From Macropodus opercularis (taxonomy: Eukaryota > Chordata > Actinopteri > Anabantiformes > Osphronemidae): 64,000 nt of DNA. The stretch covers positions 5,757,001 through 5,821,000 of the forward strand of contig CM061106.1 of NCBI GenBank assembly GCA_030770545.1, in the 5' to 3' direction. Under the pieces are notes generated by a model that ran no database searches, had not been told where the DNA came from, and was given only the letters and a program-made list of their open reading frames with translations. The stretch's first letter is position 1. Every line of letters begins with the position of its first letter. Shown in pieces: positions 19,513 through 31,481 of the stretch. The translations under genes were made by a program, and so were the position numbers.

Positions 19513-22500
19513 GTGGAGCCCAGGACGCAGAGTCGCAGTCTTACACGCCTCTCTGCAGACTCTCAGCCGCCACCCACTCGTAGCTGTAACACTCCCATCG
19601 AGACTGTGTCTGCTCCCCGACCACCTAAATTATATAAATCACAAATAAATAAAAGAGGAGTGATTCACAGGAATCTAATAAACATCAAGACAGCTCCTCT
19701 TACAGAACAAAGTAACAATAAAATAATTAAATGTGGTCTATTAAATATCAGATCTCTCTCTTCTAAATCTCTGTTAATAAATGACTTGATAAGTGACCAT
19801 CACATAGATTTATTTAGTCTCACTGAAACCTGGCTGCAGCAGGATGAATACGTTTGTCTGAATGAGTCAACTCCAACCAGTCACATCAACCATCATATTC
19901 CTAGAAGTTCAGGTAGAGGTGGAGGAGTAGCAGCAATATATAACTCAGATTTATTAATTATTCCTAGCCCTAAACATAACTATAATTCTTTTGAGAGCCT
20001 CACTCTGAGCCTTTCTCACTCAGACTGTAAAACCCAGAAACCAGTTGTGTTCTTTGTTGTCTACCGTCCTCCTGGTCCATATTCAGAGTTCTTAACTGAA
20101 TTCTCAGAGTTTTTATCTAACTTAGTTCTCAGCACAGATAAAGTGATTGTAGTGGGCGACTTTAACATTCATGTAGATGTTGACAGTAACTGTCTCAACA
20201 TTGCATTTAATTCACTACTGGATTCTATTGGTTTTAGTCAGCATGTGAATGAACCCACTCACTGTCTTAATCATACTCTCGATCTTGTCCTGACTTATGG
20301 GGTTGAGATTGATCATTTAAAAGTTCTCCCTCAAAACCCTCTGTTATCTGACCATTTCTTAATAAAATTTGAATTTACCATAACAGACCTGACAACAGTT
20401 GGAAATAAGTTCTATTACAGCAGATGTTTATCTGATGATGCTGTTATTAGATTTAAGGAGATGATTCCATCATCTTTTGTCTCATTCCCTTGTAGCTACA
20501 CAGAGGAGAGCAGTCATCTGAATCATGAGCAGGTAGATTGTCTTGTTGATGATGCTGCAGCTTCACTGCGTACAATTTTAGACACTGTTGCTCCTCTGAA
20601 GAAGAAGCCAGTGAATCAGAGGAGGTTAGCTCCATGGTATAACTCAGAGATCCGCAGCCTTAAGCAGAGGACTCGAAAACTAGAAAGATTGTGGCGTTCC
20701 AACAAATTAGGTGAATCCTGTCTAGCATGGAAAAACAGTTTAATACTATATAAAAAAGCACTTCGGGTTGCTAGAACCACATACTATTCATCATTAATTG
20801 AGGAAAATAAAAACAACCCCAGGTTTCTTTTCAGCACTGTAGCCAGGCTGACTAAGAGTCATAGTTGTGTTGAGCCTAGTGTCCCTTTAAATCTCAGCAG
20901 CAACGACTTTATGAATTTCTTTACCAATAAAATCATAACCATTAGAGAAAAGATTTATCAGAATCTGTCAACAAAACTCAACAACCTTAGATCTGCTGGT
21001 TAGACCTATGTCTTACTTAAACTGTTTTTCCCCCATAGATCACACTGAGTTAACTTCAATAATTAACTCTGCTAAATCAGCTACTTGTCTCTTAGACCCA
21101 ATCCCAACCAGATTACTCAAAGAAATTCTTCCATTAATCAGCACGTCCATATTAAATCAAATCAACCAATCGCTGGTTACAGGCTACGTACCACAGGCTT
21201 TTAAAGTTGCTGTGGTCAAACCTTTATTGAAAAAACCTACTCTTGACCCTAGAGAACTTGCAAATTATAGGCCTATGTCCAATCTGCCCTTTATTTCTAA
21301 AGTTCTTGAAAAAACCGTAGCTAAACAATTATGTGACCACTTGCGTAGAAATGACCTATATGAAGATTTCCAGTCAGGATTCAGATTACATCATAGCACA
21401 GAGACAGCTCTGATTAGAGTCACTAATGATCTTCTCACAGCTTCAGACAATGGTCTAGTTTCTGTACTTGTCCTGTTAGATCTTAGTGCAGCATTTGATA
21501 CGATAGATCACAAGATTCTATTGCAGAGACTGGAACATAGCGTTGGGATTAAAGGAAAAGCACTGGGATGGTTTAAGTCTTATCTGTTGAACAGATTCCA
21601 ATTTGTCCATGTTCATGATCAATCTTCCATCCACACAGGAATTAGCTTTGGAGTTCCACAGGGTTCTGTGCTTGGTCCAATACTTTTCAGTCTTTACATG
21701 TCTCCCCTTGGTAATATTATTAGAAAACATTCTATAAATTTCCACTGCTATGCAGATGATACTCAGTTATATTTGTCCATGAAACCAGAGGAAACAAACC
21801 AATTAGTCAAACTTCAAACTTGTTTAAATGATATCAAATCCTGGATGTCCCATAACTTTCTCCATCTGAATTCAGATAAAACTGAGGTTATTATAATTGG
21901 TGCTAAAAACCAGAGAGACTCTTTATTGAATCAGATTGTTACTCTGGATGACATAACGTTAGCTTCAAGTTCTACTGTCAGGAACCTTGGTGTCATTGTT
22001 GACCAAGATCTGTCCTTTACACCATATATTAAAGAAATCTCTAGAACCGCCTACTTCCACCTGAGGAATATTGCTAAAATTAGGAGCATCCTCTCACAGA
22101 GTGATGCTGAAAAATTAATCCATGCATTTGTTACCTCTAGGCTGGACGACTGTAACTCCCTGTTCATAGTTTGTCCCAATAACTCTTTGAAAATCCTCCA
22201 ATTAATTCAAAATGCTGCAGCCAGAGTTCTGACTGGACTTAGGAAGAGAGATCACATTTCTCCAACATTAGCTTCTCTGCATTGGCTCCCTGTCAAAACT
22301 AGGATAGAATTCAAAATTCTTCTCCTCACCTACAAAGCTCTTCATAATAAAGCTCCATCTTATCTTAAAGACCTCATGGCTCCTTATGCTCCCAACAGAA
22401 CGCTTCGTTCTCAGAGCGCTGGTCTGCTTGTGGTTCCTAGAGTTTCTAAATGTAGAACAGGAGGCAGAGCATTTAGCTACCAAGCTCCTCTCCTATGGAA

Positions 22501-22591
22501 CCAGCTTCCAGTCCAGGTTCGAGAAGCAGACACCCTCTCTAGTTTTAAAACTAGGCTTAAAACCTTTCTTTTTGACAAAGCGTATAGTTAG
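19513..22591 (+). CDS. L2 ORF2: endonuclease-reverse transcriptase, one frameshift
   Basis: The first frame (open from 19,513, no obvious ATG, to TAG at 21,003) carries the APE-type endonuclease: GLLNIRSLSSKS, LTETWLQ, VVGDFNIHV and LSDHFLI. The second frame (21,008-22,591) carries the reverse transcriptase: LLDLSAAFDTIDH, GVPQGSVLGP and the catalytic CYADD at about 21,746-21,760, then a C-terminal region ending before TAG at 22,589. The two parts differ by one base-shift near 21,000 between endonuclease and RT. All catalytic motifs are present. The enzyme would nick target DNA and prime reverse transcription there. Confidence 0.85.
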
Positions 22592-23191
22592 AGATGGTTC
22601 TGGTCCCTATGAACCATCTCTTAGTTAAGCTGCTATAGACTTAGACTGCTGGGGGACGTCCTTTATTGACTGAGCTCTTTTTTGTCTTTTTCTTCTATCC
22701 ACTAACATGCCTCCATTTCCACATGTGACTAACTTTGTCCCTTTTCTCTCCTAGTTGTGCTTCTCCCCTTCTGTCTCTCTCTATCCTCATCTACAGGTAT
22801 CATCAGACTCAGAGTCGTGTGTCTCCAGTGTTCAGTTGCTGGTCCAACCATCCTGCCTGTGTTCTGTTGCTGCTTGTTTTGTTGTTGTGGTTGTGTTCTT
22901 TTCTCTCTTCTCTATCCCCTCACCCCAACCGGTCAAGGCAGATGGCCGCCCACACTGAGCCTGGGTCTGCTGGAGGTTTCTTCCTCGTTAGAGAGGGAGT
23001 TTTTCCTCTCCGCTGTCGCTATTTAACTGTACAATTTATCGATTGGCTACAATTAAAAGCTTGCTCTATGTGGGAATTTTTGGGTTTAGTTGTGTACGGT
23101 CTTAAAACCTTACTTGTAAAGTGCCCTGAGATAATTGATGTTGTGAATTGGCGCTATAGAAATAAAGTTGAATTGAATTGAATTGAAATCC
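22592..23191 (+). other. L2 3' UTR, microsatellite tail and right target duplication
   Basis: Untranslated region ending in AATAAAG followed by TTGAATTGAATTG repeats, the usual L2 3' end recognised by its reverse transcriptase. The right copy of the target duplication TGAAATCC is at 23,184-23,191. Confidence 0.8.
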
Positions 23192-23216
23192 TGCTTTCCA
23201 CCATTGAGACGTGGGT

Positions 23217-23735
23217 GAGAAAAATCTGTATTCATGAGAAAAACGTTTCATTAAATTTAGAAAAGAAAAAGGAAAGAATTGGAAGGATTTATTGATACGT
23301 TATGTAAGAAATGTGGAGAATGTCTGAGAAAGTGTTCACAAGCGGGAAAGATCAGCTGTAATGTTACAGATTAAGTTTAGTATTGTAAGTATGGAGATTC
23401 AGTTCTGTAGTAACTCTCAGTTTTCAGGGTTTCAGCTGCACGACACTGAGTCACACTGCATATTTAACACCCCCACACACAGAGAAGCTGCAGGAGGAGG
23501 AGGTTCATAGGAGAAAAATTAACAAATGGAACCAACATCTGTGTTTGCTAATAACAGAGGGTTTTGACCCTGGGTTTAAGGAAAGAAAGTGTTATTAGTG
23601 TTGATCAATGGCGTTTTGATATTCATGTGGCTGTTGTTGATTCAGCAGTAACTGCTACCTTTAGCAGGTTCGTCTGTTGGTCAAATGGAATAAACATTGT
23701 AGATATGCAAGACCACGAGAATATCACACCATGGG
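23217..23735. other. Left-arm-only ~520-bp block
   Basis: The right arm passes directly from GTGGGTGAG to TGGGTTAAACTCTG, while the left arm has about 520 bp between these points. Because the block sits just before a TATAAAAG box (23,756) and LTR end, it may be LTR U3 sequence lost from the right arm. It could also be an insertion. No coding content is recognised. Confidence 0.4.
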
Positions 23736-23751
23736 TGTGGTTAAACTCTGT

Positions 23752-23932
23752 CTCTGTATAAAAGAAACACTTGTTCTAACACTCATCAGATGACTGCTGA
23801 GGTAACTGCTGCTTCTCCTTGTCGACATGTAAATTAAACAGAGGCGATTCGTCACATTTCCAGGTTTTGATTCCTTCAATTATTTTGAGCGTAGAAGATT
23901 TTTTCCACAACATTTTGGCGACAAGGATGGGA
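23752..23932 (+). mobile_element. LTR-retroelement 5' end: TATA box, LTR terminus, tRNA-Ser primer site (left arm)
   Basis: GTATAAAAG (about 23,756) is followed by an LTR-like end CCACAACA (to 23,912) and, 3 bases later, TGGCGACAAGGATGGGA (23,916-23,932). This fits the complement of the 3' end of tRNA-Ser(GCT) with one mismatch. The inverted copy is in the right arm at 51,420-51,436. No gag or pol follows, so only the 5' portion of the element survives. Confidence 0.5.
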
Positions 23933-25040
23933 TGGACGCTCTGCTGATCAACACTTGACCCAGACTGAAGGTAAACCACCGGTGGGGGTCTCACAGGAGA
24001 CTCAGGGAAGATTCCGCTCCAACAAATGGAGGCTGGAATCCTGCCTGGTGTTGGGTCCGGGTGGTGGACAGCGGAACGCTCCATTCAAATTGATAAGTTA
24101 GTACAGTGTCATGAATCGTTTCTCTTTAGTGTTAAGTTGAAAAGTCCTAGGTGTGTAAATAGGTATATGTGAGCCCTCAGGGGTCAGTTGAGTCACGTGA
24201 CGTATTCTGTAATTCCTTCAATGGTGAGTGATCCCATAGAGTCTGTGTAAAGCTGAAAGACGTGGCAGACGCCAGTGGCAATAAAGAAAAGAAACTAAAA
24301 TTAAATTATCAATTAACATAAAACATTTTAAAAAACAAGTACAAATAACCATTGGATGGATTACAAACAGTGACAAGTCTCACCTTGTGTAAGCCATATA
24401 TGGGTTTAAAGGAAATTTACCGTACGAGTTAAAAAAAAAATTAAGAGAGAAAAAATAAGCAAGATTGTGAGCTAAGTTCTGAAGCAAAAGTGCTGTGTGT
24501 CTACTTGTATGTAACTATTTGTGTCTTTGTTCTATGTAGTTTGTTTGTTTGATTGTTTGTTCAATTGTTTTTAAGAAGAAGAGAGATCACTCAGAAATAG
24601 GAGAGCTGGGAATTAATTGGTGTGTGATTGAGATAAAATCTGATATTTAAGATAATAGGAGGAGAATAGGTTTTAGCTTTGTGATGATTTCTTCAGTATC
24701 TAGTTTACAATAGATACGTTACTCAGAAGAGAATTATTCAAAGGTAATGTGTGAATGCTGATGTGTGGAAATGTGTGTGGTTGAAAAGTACTTAAAGCTT
24801 AAAGCACCTACCCAAGTCAGTCTAGGAAGAAAAACAGAGAAATGACTTATTAGTTCTTACAGGATGTGATTGACTGACTGCAGACAGAGGTTCTGTCAGT
24901 TCTGATGTGGGTGAGGATGTTCAGCTTTGGCACCAGGTACACAAATAACATTTATTCATGTATTCAATGTAATCCATGTAGTGTTTTAGACAAAAAAGGT
25001 TGAAGCACGAAAAGAGGAAGTTGGTAAGAAAAGGAAAACT
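23933..25040. other. Left-arm unique DNA without recognised gene
   Basis: The segment continues the LTR leader and then AT-rich sequence. It is matched inversely by about 50,320-51,420 in the right arm. No coding frame with known domains is visible. Confidence 0.4.
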
Positions 25041-25045
25041 CTCTA

Positions 25046-25175
25046 CTGCGCAGAACCCTCAAGCTCCCAGGCCTCTGGTAGAGGACCCGAGCTTGGATGG
25101 ATGAGACCGCCCACGGGGGGCGAGGAGGGAATTTATATATATATATATTTTACTTATATATATATAAATCGGAAC
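25046..25175 (+). mobile_element. 3' tip of an R4/REL-endonuclease-type LINE (left arm, 5' deleted)
   Basis: It encodes only the last residues (RRTLKLPGLW then stop) and the short 3' UTR ending in a TA-rich tract. The right-arm counterpart (40,600-41,029) extends about 330 bp further upstream, so the left copy has lost its 5' part. Confidence 0.5.
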
Positions 25176-25267
25176 CTTTTACAGCTGTTGTAACTGTGAC
25201 AGATTCAGAGGAACATGAAGAAGATTTGGATATTTCCATTTAAGTTACAAGAATCTGTGTCTAAAAT

Positions 25268-25775
25268 TGTGACAGTTAGCTCTCCAGTCCCTGGAGGGCG
25301 CTGTGGTCCTGTCCTGTTTTTGTTCTTCTTCTATCCCTGCATCTTGTGTCATGTGTTCATGTAATTATTACTTGCACCCATGTCTTGTTTCCTGTTTTGT
25401 CATGTATTTAAGTTCCTGTCATGTCCTGGTCACTTGTCGGTCTGTTGCCGTACCTTATCGTGTCATTGGTTATGATTATTACAATTTCTATTTTGTCTGC
25501 AATATGCAGAGATTCTTTGTTCCCGTTAGTTCCTTGTATGTGTTTCGTTCCTAACTGTATTCTTGTGTTAAATAAATTCATTTAAGTTCTTAGTCTTGTC
25601 TCGGTTGTGCGTTTGGGTTCAGTCCTTGTCAGTCCTGTCAGGCAGAGACAGTCTAACTAACTTAGTGCCCAGTATAGGGGCTTTCTGGCGCAATCTTGTG
25701 GCATATTGGCGAGCCGCAGCATTGGCCTCAGCTATGCCTTAAGTTCCCAGTCTGTCTGCCCACGAGTTTGTAACA
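25268..25775 (+). repeat. Solo-LTR-like element (TGTGACA...TGTAACA), left arm
   Basis: A 508-bp block that begins TGTGACAGTTAGC and ends TTTGTAACA. It contains TATTTAAG (about 25,406) and AATAAATTC (about 25,571), the usual LTR promoter and polyadenylation layout. It is repeated inversely, with the same length, at 39,980-40,487. No flanking target duplication is visible. A related start (TGTAACAATT...GAGGGCGC) is at 61,368. Confidence 0.4.
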
Positions 25776-26997
25776 CAAACATGCAGCCTGATTGGTTGGA
25801 CTGAGTCGTGTTGTGCAGCTGAACCCTTGAAGCAGACTCTTATTTTACATCCACTGTAAAGCTCTGACTCTGTCCAACTGCTCCATGCTCTAATTATGAA
25901 CAGAAAAGTCATCAATCAACACTGGAGGATTTTTGTTACTTTCATATTTATGTTAATGCTTTAGTCAGTTTTGTTTCTTAGAAATGTTTTATTGTGAAAG
26001 AAGACAAAGTCCTGTTTCACCTGCTGTTTTCTCAATAATTTAATAAAAACACAGTGCTTCATAGAAGAAAAAGGAGGACATGACAATGAGCTTTTATGTT
26101 GTTCAACCCCCTGCTGCCGATATGTGGCTTTGAATCAACAACTTGATTTGAACTGACTCCAACTAGAAAACATTCAAAACAAACTACAGCAACACAAAAT
26201 CAGGCCCCAAATAGCAGCTGCATTTAGTTTTTGCCATTAACTTCCTGCTATTGCAGCTTCTTCTCTGTGTATGTTTATGAAAATATGCAGCCTGACTGGT
26301 TGGACTGAGTCTCAGTGTTCATGGCATCAAGGCTTTTTGTCTTTGACAGTAACCTCTATTTCAACAAATTAAAGGTTTTGCACCACCTATCTTTTGTAAT
26401 CCTTTGTAGCTGTTGTGATAATAATAATAATTTCTCCAAAGAGGGATCAGTAAAGGATTATCTTATTTTATCTTATCTTAAAATCTCACTTATCTTTAAA
26501 ACGCTCTTATTGAAATAATGACCTTTGTGTTGTTAGTGTTGTTTTTGACCCAGTTCTATAATAACATAAAACCAAAATTAGAGCCAAAACTGAAATTAAC
26601 AGCCTAAACACAGACAGACAGCTCTTCTAACAATCACCTGAGCTTTAGAAAATTCTCATTTTGCTGTGTTTTCCTGTAAATGTGCACAAAAACCAACCAA
26701 ACAGAGCTGGATGTGTCCAGATGTGTGAGTTCAGTATAGAGTTGGTGACTTGCAGAGTTCCCGTCTCCACTTTGCAGAATGAGAACAAGGTTTTCAGTGA
26801 ACCTGTCTCAGTACAGCCCTCTGATCCCCGGAGGACTCTCTGTTTTCTGTCCTAGTATGTGTGAGGTAACCTGCTCCTTCTGTGTGGAATCATTAGTTAG
26901 TGCCTGCAGTCACAGAGAGTTTTAAAGTATTAAACATATCATTTTAGTCAAGTCTTGTCTGTCGCATCCAAAATCTGTTTGTCAGTGTCTTCACCAG

Positions 26998-27240
26998 TCA
27001 CAGTAACAGCCCAGTTTGAGTCAAGTTCTGGAAACTATTTTTGGTCACAATGAGGAAGAAAACAAAGAGAAACAAAGCCATGTGGATGAGCAGGAGGAAG
27101 AGTTTCATCCAGAAGACACGGACACACACTGAGTCTGATGAGGACGTGACCAGTGGAGAAGTTACTCCTTCAAGCCCAAAGATGGTGAGATCTGTGGAGG
27201 TCAGCACCTCATGATGGACACGACAGGAAAGCAGCTGCAA
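26998..27240 (-). CDS. Putative Ig-tail/transmembrane exon (left-arm copy)
   Basis: An 80-codon minus-strand frame. It starts just after a CAG acceptor-like site with LLSCRVHHEVLTS, similar to the end of an Ig constant domain. It then has a linker and a strongly hydrophobic segment (LFLLLIHMALFLFVFFLIV) followed by a basic residue, like a single-pass membrane anchor. It is duplicated at 38,515-38,757. No upstream Ig exon is recognised, so it could be an orphan receptor exon or chance. Confidence 0.25.
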   Translation of the reverse strand: MQLLSCRVHHEVLTSTDLTIFGLEGVTSPLVTSSSDSVCVRVFWMKLFLLLIHMALFLFVFFLIVTKNSFQNLTQTGLLL

Positions 27241-28453
27241 ATGTCATCAACATGACATCACTAGGCTGCTGTGATGAGTCAGTGACATCAAGACATGTTT
27301 TAACTGTTTATGCTATTGTCACTAAAGAAACCTTGAAGAAAAAAAGTAAATGATGTGTGAAAGACGCTGATGAGGAATAAATAGCAGCTAATGTTGGTGT
27401 TGGTCATTGTGCTGGAGCCTACAGGTCTGCAATGAGGCTGCTGATGGTCTCTGGGACACAGTGAAAGGAAGAAATAGTTTTCGGGCAACAATGTTACTTA
27501 AGACCTTTCACATGATGTAAAATCTGAGGACTTGATTTCCTGATTGATAACAGAGATACTAGAGCTGCAAGCTGGCCTCCATCACGACGTCTGGGAGAGA
27601 CGGTGCAGCTCCTTCACTGATGTTCAGCCAATGTCACATACTGAGCACAAGTCAGAGAAGTTAGGACTTGATCTGCTTTTCATTTGTTTGTTTACTTAAG
27701 TTTTATTACTGAAAGAACCATTTTTTATTGAAATTGAGGGGTTTACTGCCAAAGAAAAGGCTCATAGACCAAAACTAAAAACATAAAAAAACAATATTTT
27801 TGAGGATAAAGAAGCACAAGGAAACCAAGAGATGAGAAACAAATTGGATGGTAGATAATTGTTTTTAGTGTGTTTTACAGCTGATTTAAGACACGGGTCA
27901 AAACCGACCTGTTAACACAGGAGATGGCAGCAGAAAACTAACCTAGAGGAAGGTTAATGCTTCAGTCTATTCATTTCTCAATTGGATTTTCATTTTCAAA
28001 AAATAAAAAATAAAACAACTAGAAGCTTAATGAAACTTAATAAAACCATAAAGCGCTTCATTGTCACATTCATAGCAAAACTCAAATTCAGTGAAATTTG
28101 CCTCTGATCTAAACATCTGAACAATCTCCATAATGTCGCTGTCAAACTGCTTTAATCAACAATAAAGGTTGGTGGATGTGTAAGTGTTTAACAGTGAGAC
28201 TTGGATTTGGACCAACACCACAACGATCTGAACAAAACACCTGAAGCTTAAATTTACACAAAGAGCTGCATCAGGAACCAGCGTCACATTAGTACAAACA
28301 CATCTAGTAGAAACACGTCCTACATAGAAACTAATCAGAGTCTGATACTGAGGCTCATGAACAAAACATGTTGGTATTTAAAATTATAATCCAAATGTTT
28401 CAGCTTTTTATTTAATAGTTAATCTGTTTCAAAAGCTCAGGTCCTTAAAATCT

Positions 28454-28530
<77 letters not shown>
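28454..28530. repeat. (CA)n(TA)n microsatellite
   Basis: (CA)n at 28,454-28,478 runs into (TA)n to 28,530. The inverted counterpart (37,245-37,301) has a shorter TA tract and a slightly longer TG/CA tract, so the tract has changed length since the duplication. Confidence 0.9.
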
Positions 28531-28534
<4 letters not shown>

Positions 28535-29059
28535 CACTATACTTCACATGAATGTCTGTTCTCATTGTGAGTTTTGCTGAATCTCAGAAAACAACATATC
28601 AAAATCCATGTAAATCAATCTGTTCAGAACCTGCCAACATTTAGTAGCAAGGCTTAAACCCATCAAAGCTGTAACTAAGCATCAGAGACTCACAGCAGTG
28701 ATGTGACAGCAGAGTCTCTGGGTCCTGGTTCTGCTCCCAGATTAAAGAGTCCAGTCAGTGGAGCTGAAGGTGCCTGAGCTGGATCACTGCTGCTGGGAAC
28801 ACTGGTACCGACTCACTGAGATCAGGACCTTTAGACTGAGCTGCTTCCTGGTTTCTCTGAATTTTCACTTCAGTAGAACAAACATCATCTCAAATATTGG
28901 TTTTTAACTGTTGGGGATGAACTGGAACTGACTGGAATGTGGACCTGACTGAACTGGTTTCACAACTAATGAAGCCAAACGTCCCACCTGAGGATTGTGG
29001 TTCTGCAGCGTGGCTCCGTCTCATGATGCAGACGCAGAGCTCCAGCCTCTCTGCAGATT

Positions 29060-29656
29060 CTCTGCAGACGCCACCCGCTCGTAGCTGTAACACTCCCATC
29101 GAGACTGTGTCTGCTCCCCAACCACCTAAATTATATAAATCACAAATAAATAAAAGAGGAGTGATTCACAGGAATCTAATAAACATCAAGACGTAACAAT
29201 AAAAGAATTAAATGTGGTCTATTAAATATTAGATCTCTCTCTTCTAAATTCCTGTTAATAAATGACTTGATCAGTGACCATCACATAGATTTATTTAGTC
29301 TCACTGAAACCTGGCTGCAGCAGGATGAATACGTTCGTCTGAATTAGTCGACTCTGACTTTAGTAATTACCTAAACATGGTTATAATTCATCAGAGCTCT
29401 GAGCCTTTCTCAAACTGTAAAACTCAAAAACCTGTTGTGCTCTGTATCGTCCTCCTCGTATGTCAGCTTGTGGGCATTAATTACATAATAAATGACAAAG
29501 AATAAATCCTCTAACGTGTCTGTTTTTGTTACAGCTCATTTATGAAACTAGAAAGTTCCTACAAATTAGATGAATCCTGTCTAGCATGGAAAGACAGTTT
29601 AATACTATATAAAAAGCACTTTGTGTTGCTAGAACCAAATATTATTCATCATTATG
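29060..29656 (+). mobile_element. L2 LINE fragments (left arm, rearranged)
   Basis: It is homologous to three pieces of the intact L2, around its 19,555-19,870, 19,975-20,060 and 20,690-20,800, with the intervening parts deleted. The first piece still encodes RSCNTPIETVSAP. It is interrupted at 29,657 by an LTR-like sequence. An inverted copy lies at about 36,190-36,740. Confidence 0.75.
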
Positions 29657-29880
29657 TTGGGGGTTACATATGCTCTGTTCATGTCAACCCTGTCGTTAGT
29701 CCAGTCGTGTTGTGCTCATGTAAGAGCCTTTAGTTCAGTCGTGCGGTGCTCATGTTAAGTGTCACTAGTCCTGCCCTGATCGTTTGAGTTCCTCACTTTG
29801 TGTTTATTTGCTTAAATAAATTCTCTGTTCAGTTAAAGTCTAGTCTGGGTCGTGCATTTGGGTCCACACCTCCTTCCACT
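29657..29880 (+). repeat. LTR-like fragment spanning the inner edge of the left arm
   Basis: It begins TGTTGGGGGTTACATATG, contains TTAAATAAATTC (about 29,813) and ends near GTCGTGCATTTGGGTCC. This ending resembles those of the LTR-like blocks at 25,620 and 61,880. Only the first ~20 bp are shared with the right arm; after that the arms diverge. Confidence 0.35.
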
Positions 29881-30044
29881 CTCTAAAACACAGACACCAG
29901 TTCCAGCACTGTGTTACAGCACGTCCAGGTGGTTGATTTTCTTCCTTTCAGTAGAAAATGGTAAAAGATTCCTAATAGACACAGTAATAAATAAAAAAAC
30001 ATATTACAACAAATACAAGACAACTATACTGTCATTAGATGGTT

Positions 30045-30312
30045 GACTGCTGGTGTTGGGTACTGGACAGTCCGTCTGCTCCACTTTCTTCAGCTGGGTC
30101 CTTTGTCTGACTTGACTCAGCAGTGCTGACTTCCCTGTGTCCCCTCCAGCAGCCTTTGACAGGGAACCAGGCGATGGGAGACCTGGAGGAGTTAGTGCTC
30201 CAGTACAGGATGTAACTGAGGATGGTGGAGGAGGCCGAGCAGAGCCTTGTCTTGGAGGGAGAGGTGGTGGAGTGGACATGTCAGGTGGGGATGGAAGGTG
30301 CACAGAGAGACC
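30045..30312 (-). pseudogene. WASP/N-WASP-like proline-rich and WH2 exon fragment
   Basis: The minus strand, after an acceptor-like TTTGGTCCCCAG, encodes a proline-rich stretch (STPPPLPPRQGSARPPPPSS). It is followed by ALLSQVRQRTQLKKVEQ, close to the WH2 actin-binding motif of WASP/N-WASP proteins (ALLxQIRxGxxLKKVE). In the full proteins this region binds actin monomers and profilin. No CRIB, WH1 or acidic tail exons are visible nearby. The piece is isolated in the inverted-repeat spacer, so it is most likely a transduplicated or retro-derived fragment, or an orphan exon. Confidence 0.5.
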
Positions 30313-30327
30313 TGGGGACCAAACCAC

Positions 30328-31478
30328 CAGACTATTTAGACTTTCTTCAATTGTAGTTGAACCATTTCAAATTTCAAGTCATTGACTTAGACAAACTTAA
30401 CATGGTCTCCCAACACAAAAACTCTGCAGTGACGCCATCATAGTCATGTCTAGTGCAAAGTTCCACCTTTGGGTTCGGGTTGGACACAACACCCACCTCT
30501 GCTTCAACCAAACAGCTTTTCATTCAATGAGCAGGGGATCATGTCAGGACTCAATTGAGTCACCTCATAGTAAGAAAGAGGTCTGAGCAGAGAATTAACT
30601 TTAGATGTGATCAGTCTTGATGTTTTATGTTCAGTAACTACACCGTATGGTTTCTGATGAATGTGTTTACCATGTGTTTCACTGTTCATGCCACGCTCCC
30701 GCCAGATGTTCACATTCACTCTCACAAACAGAAGCAGCTCTCAATATTATTCAGTTAATGAAGTTGTCATATCTTAATTGGTCATTGTTTGTAATTACTG
30801 GTATGTGGTTTTCAACATCATTTGATCTGAACAGTTTTCTTTCTAATTTGTCTATTGGTCCCTAAACACAGAGTGGTGCCCTGTAAATAATTGAAGGTAG
30901 TTTAACTATCCAGGCTTAAATAATTGTTTTTGATAAGTGACAAATTCAGCTAATAACCAAAACTTCTGAATTACTGACTGTGAACTAAATTGTAGATATA
31001 ACTATTACTTCCTTTCAGGTGGTTTAATCCCTATTATTCTAATTTATGGTCCTATGGAACGTCGTGGTGCCAATGACAGTCTGAGCTGTGAATCCAGAAG
31101 AGCCAGAAAGAGGAAACAGACTAAAGTTGATTCTTCTTCACACATTCCTTCCATTAGCACAGTGGTTTGCTTCTATGCAGACTGAACTTTCTGATTCTCT
31201 GCTGCGTCTCTTGATCTAATCTCAGCAAGTTATGATGGATTTAGGGCACAGTCCCACATTGCTCTTAGTTTTCTAAAGCATGAAGAATTTGCAGTGAGAT
31301 CCCGTGAGAGAAAAGCAGTGCTCTGATGTCTGTTGAGTTGCTGGTTTCTGTGCATTTCTCTTTATAACTAAAGTATTTGATGATCTGACCAGAAGCAAAA
31401 CATGCATAGGCTCAGTTTAATTAATCTGCTGCCTGTCAGTCAGAAACTGGTTCAACTTCTGCCCCTTCTGTCTTAAAC

Positions 31479-31481
<3 letters not shown>
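30328..31481. other. Spacer DNA, no recognised gene
   Basis: AT-rich sequence without domain-coding frames or clear repeats. Confidence 0.4.

Larger units (their letters stand above)
18369..23183 (+). mobile_element. Full-length L2-clade LINE with esterase ORF1
   Basis: A 4.8-kb non-LTR retrotransposon with a 5' UTR (about 18,369-18,648), ORF1 (zinc-binding cysteines, coiled coil, SGNH esterase), ORF2 (APE endonuclease plus reverse transcriptase), a 3' UTR and a short TTGAA-type microsatellite tail (about 23,167-23,183). An 8-bp target duplication flanks it and the other repeat arm shows the empty site, so both ends are well defined. One frameshift in ORF2 is the only defect I see. It is near-intact and recent, and it postdates the inverted duplication. 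Confidence 0.9.
17741..29676 (+). repeat. Left arm of a giant inverted repeat
   Basis: The reverse complement of this arm matches 36,167-52,539 with only occasional mismatches. Shared landmarks are NLR exons 1-2, the tRNA-Ser primer site, the 508-bp LTR-like block, the (CA)n(TA)n tract and an L2 fragment. Left-arm-only sequence is the L2 LINE (18,369-23,183) and a ~520-bp block (about 23,217-23,735). The inner edge is at 29,676. The outer edge is at or beyond 17,741, where the right-arm copy is cut by a hAT element. Confidence 0.85.

Noticed and set aside
23564..23761. 65-codon plus-strand frame in the left-arm-only block.
   Set aside because: It is short, has no motif and overlaps the presumed LTR promoter, so it is probably chance.
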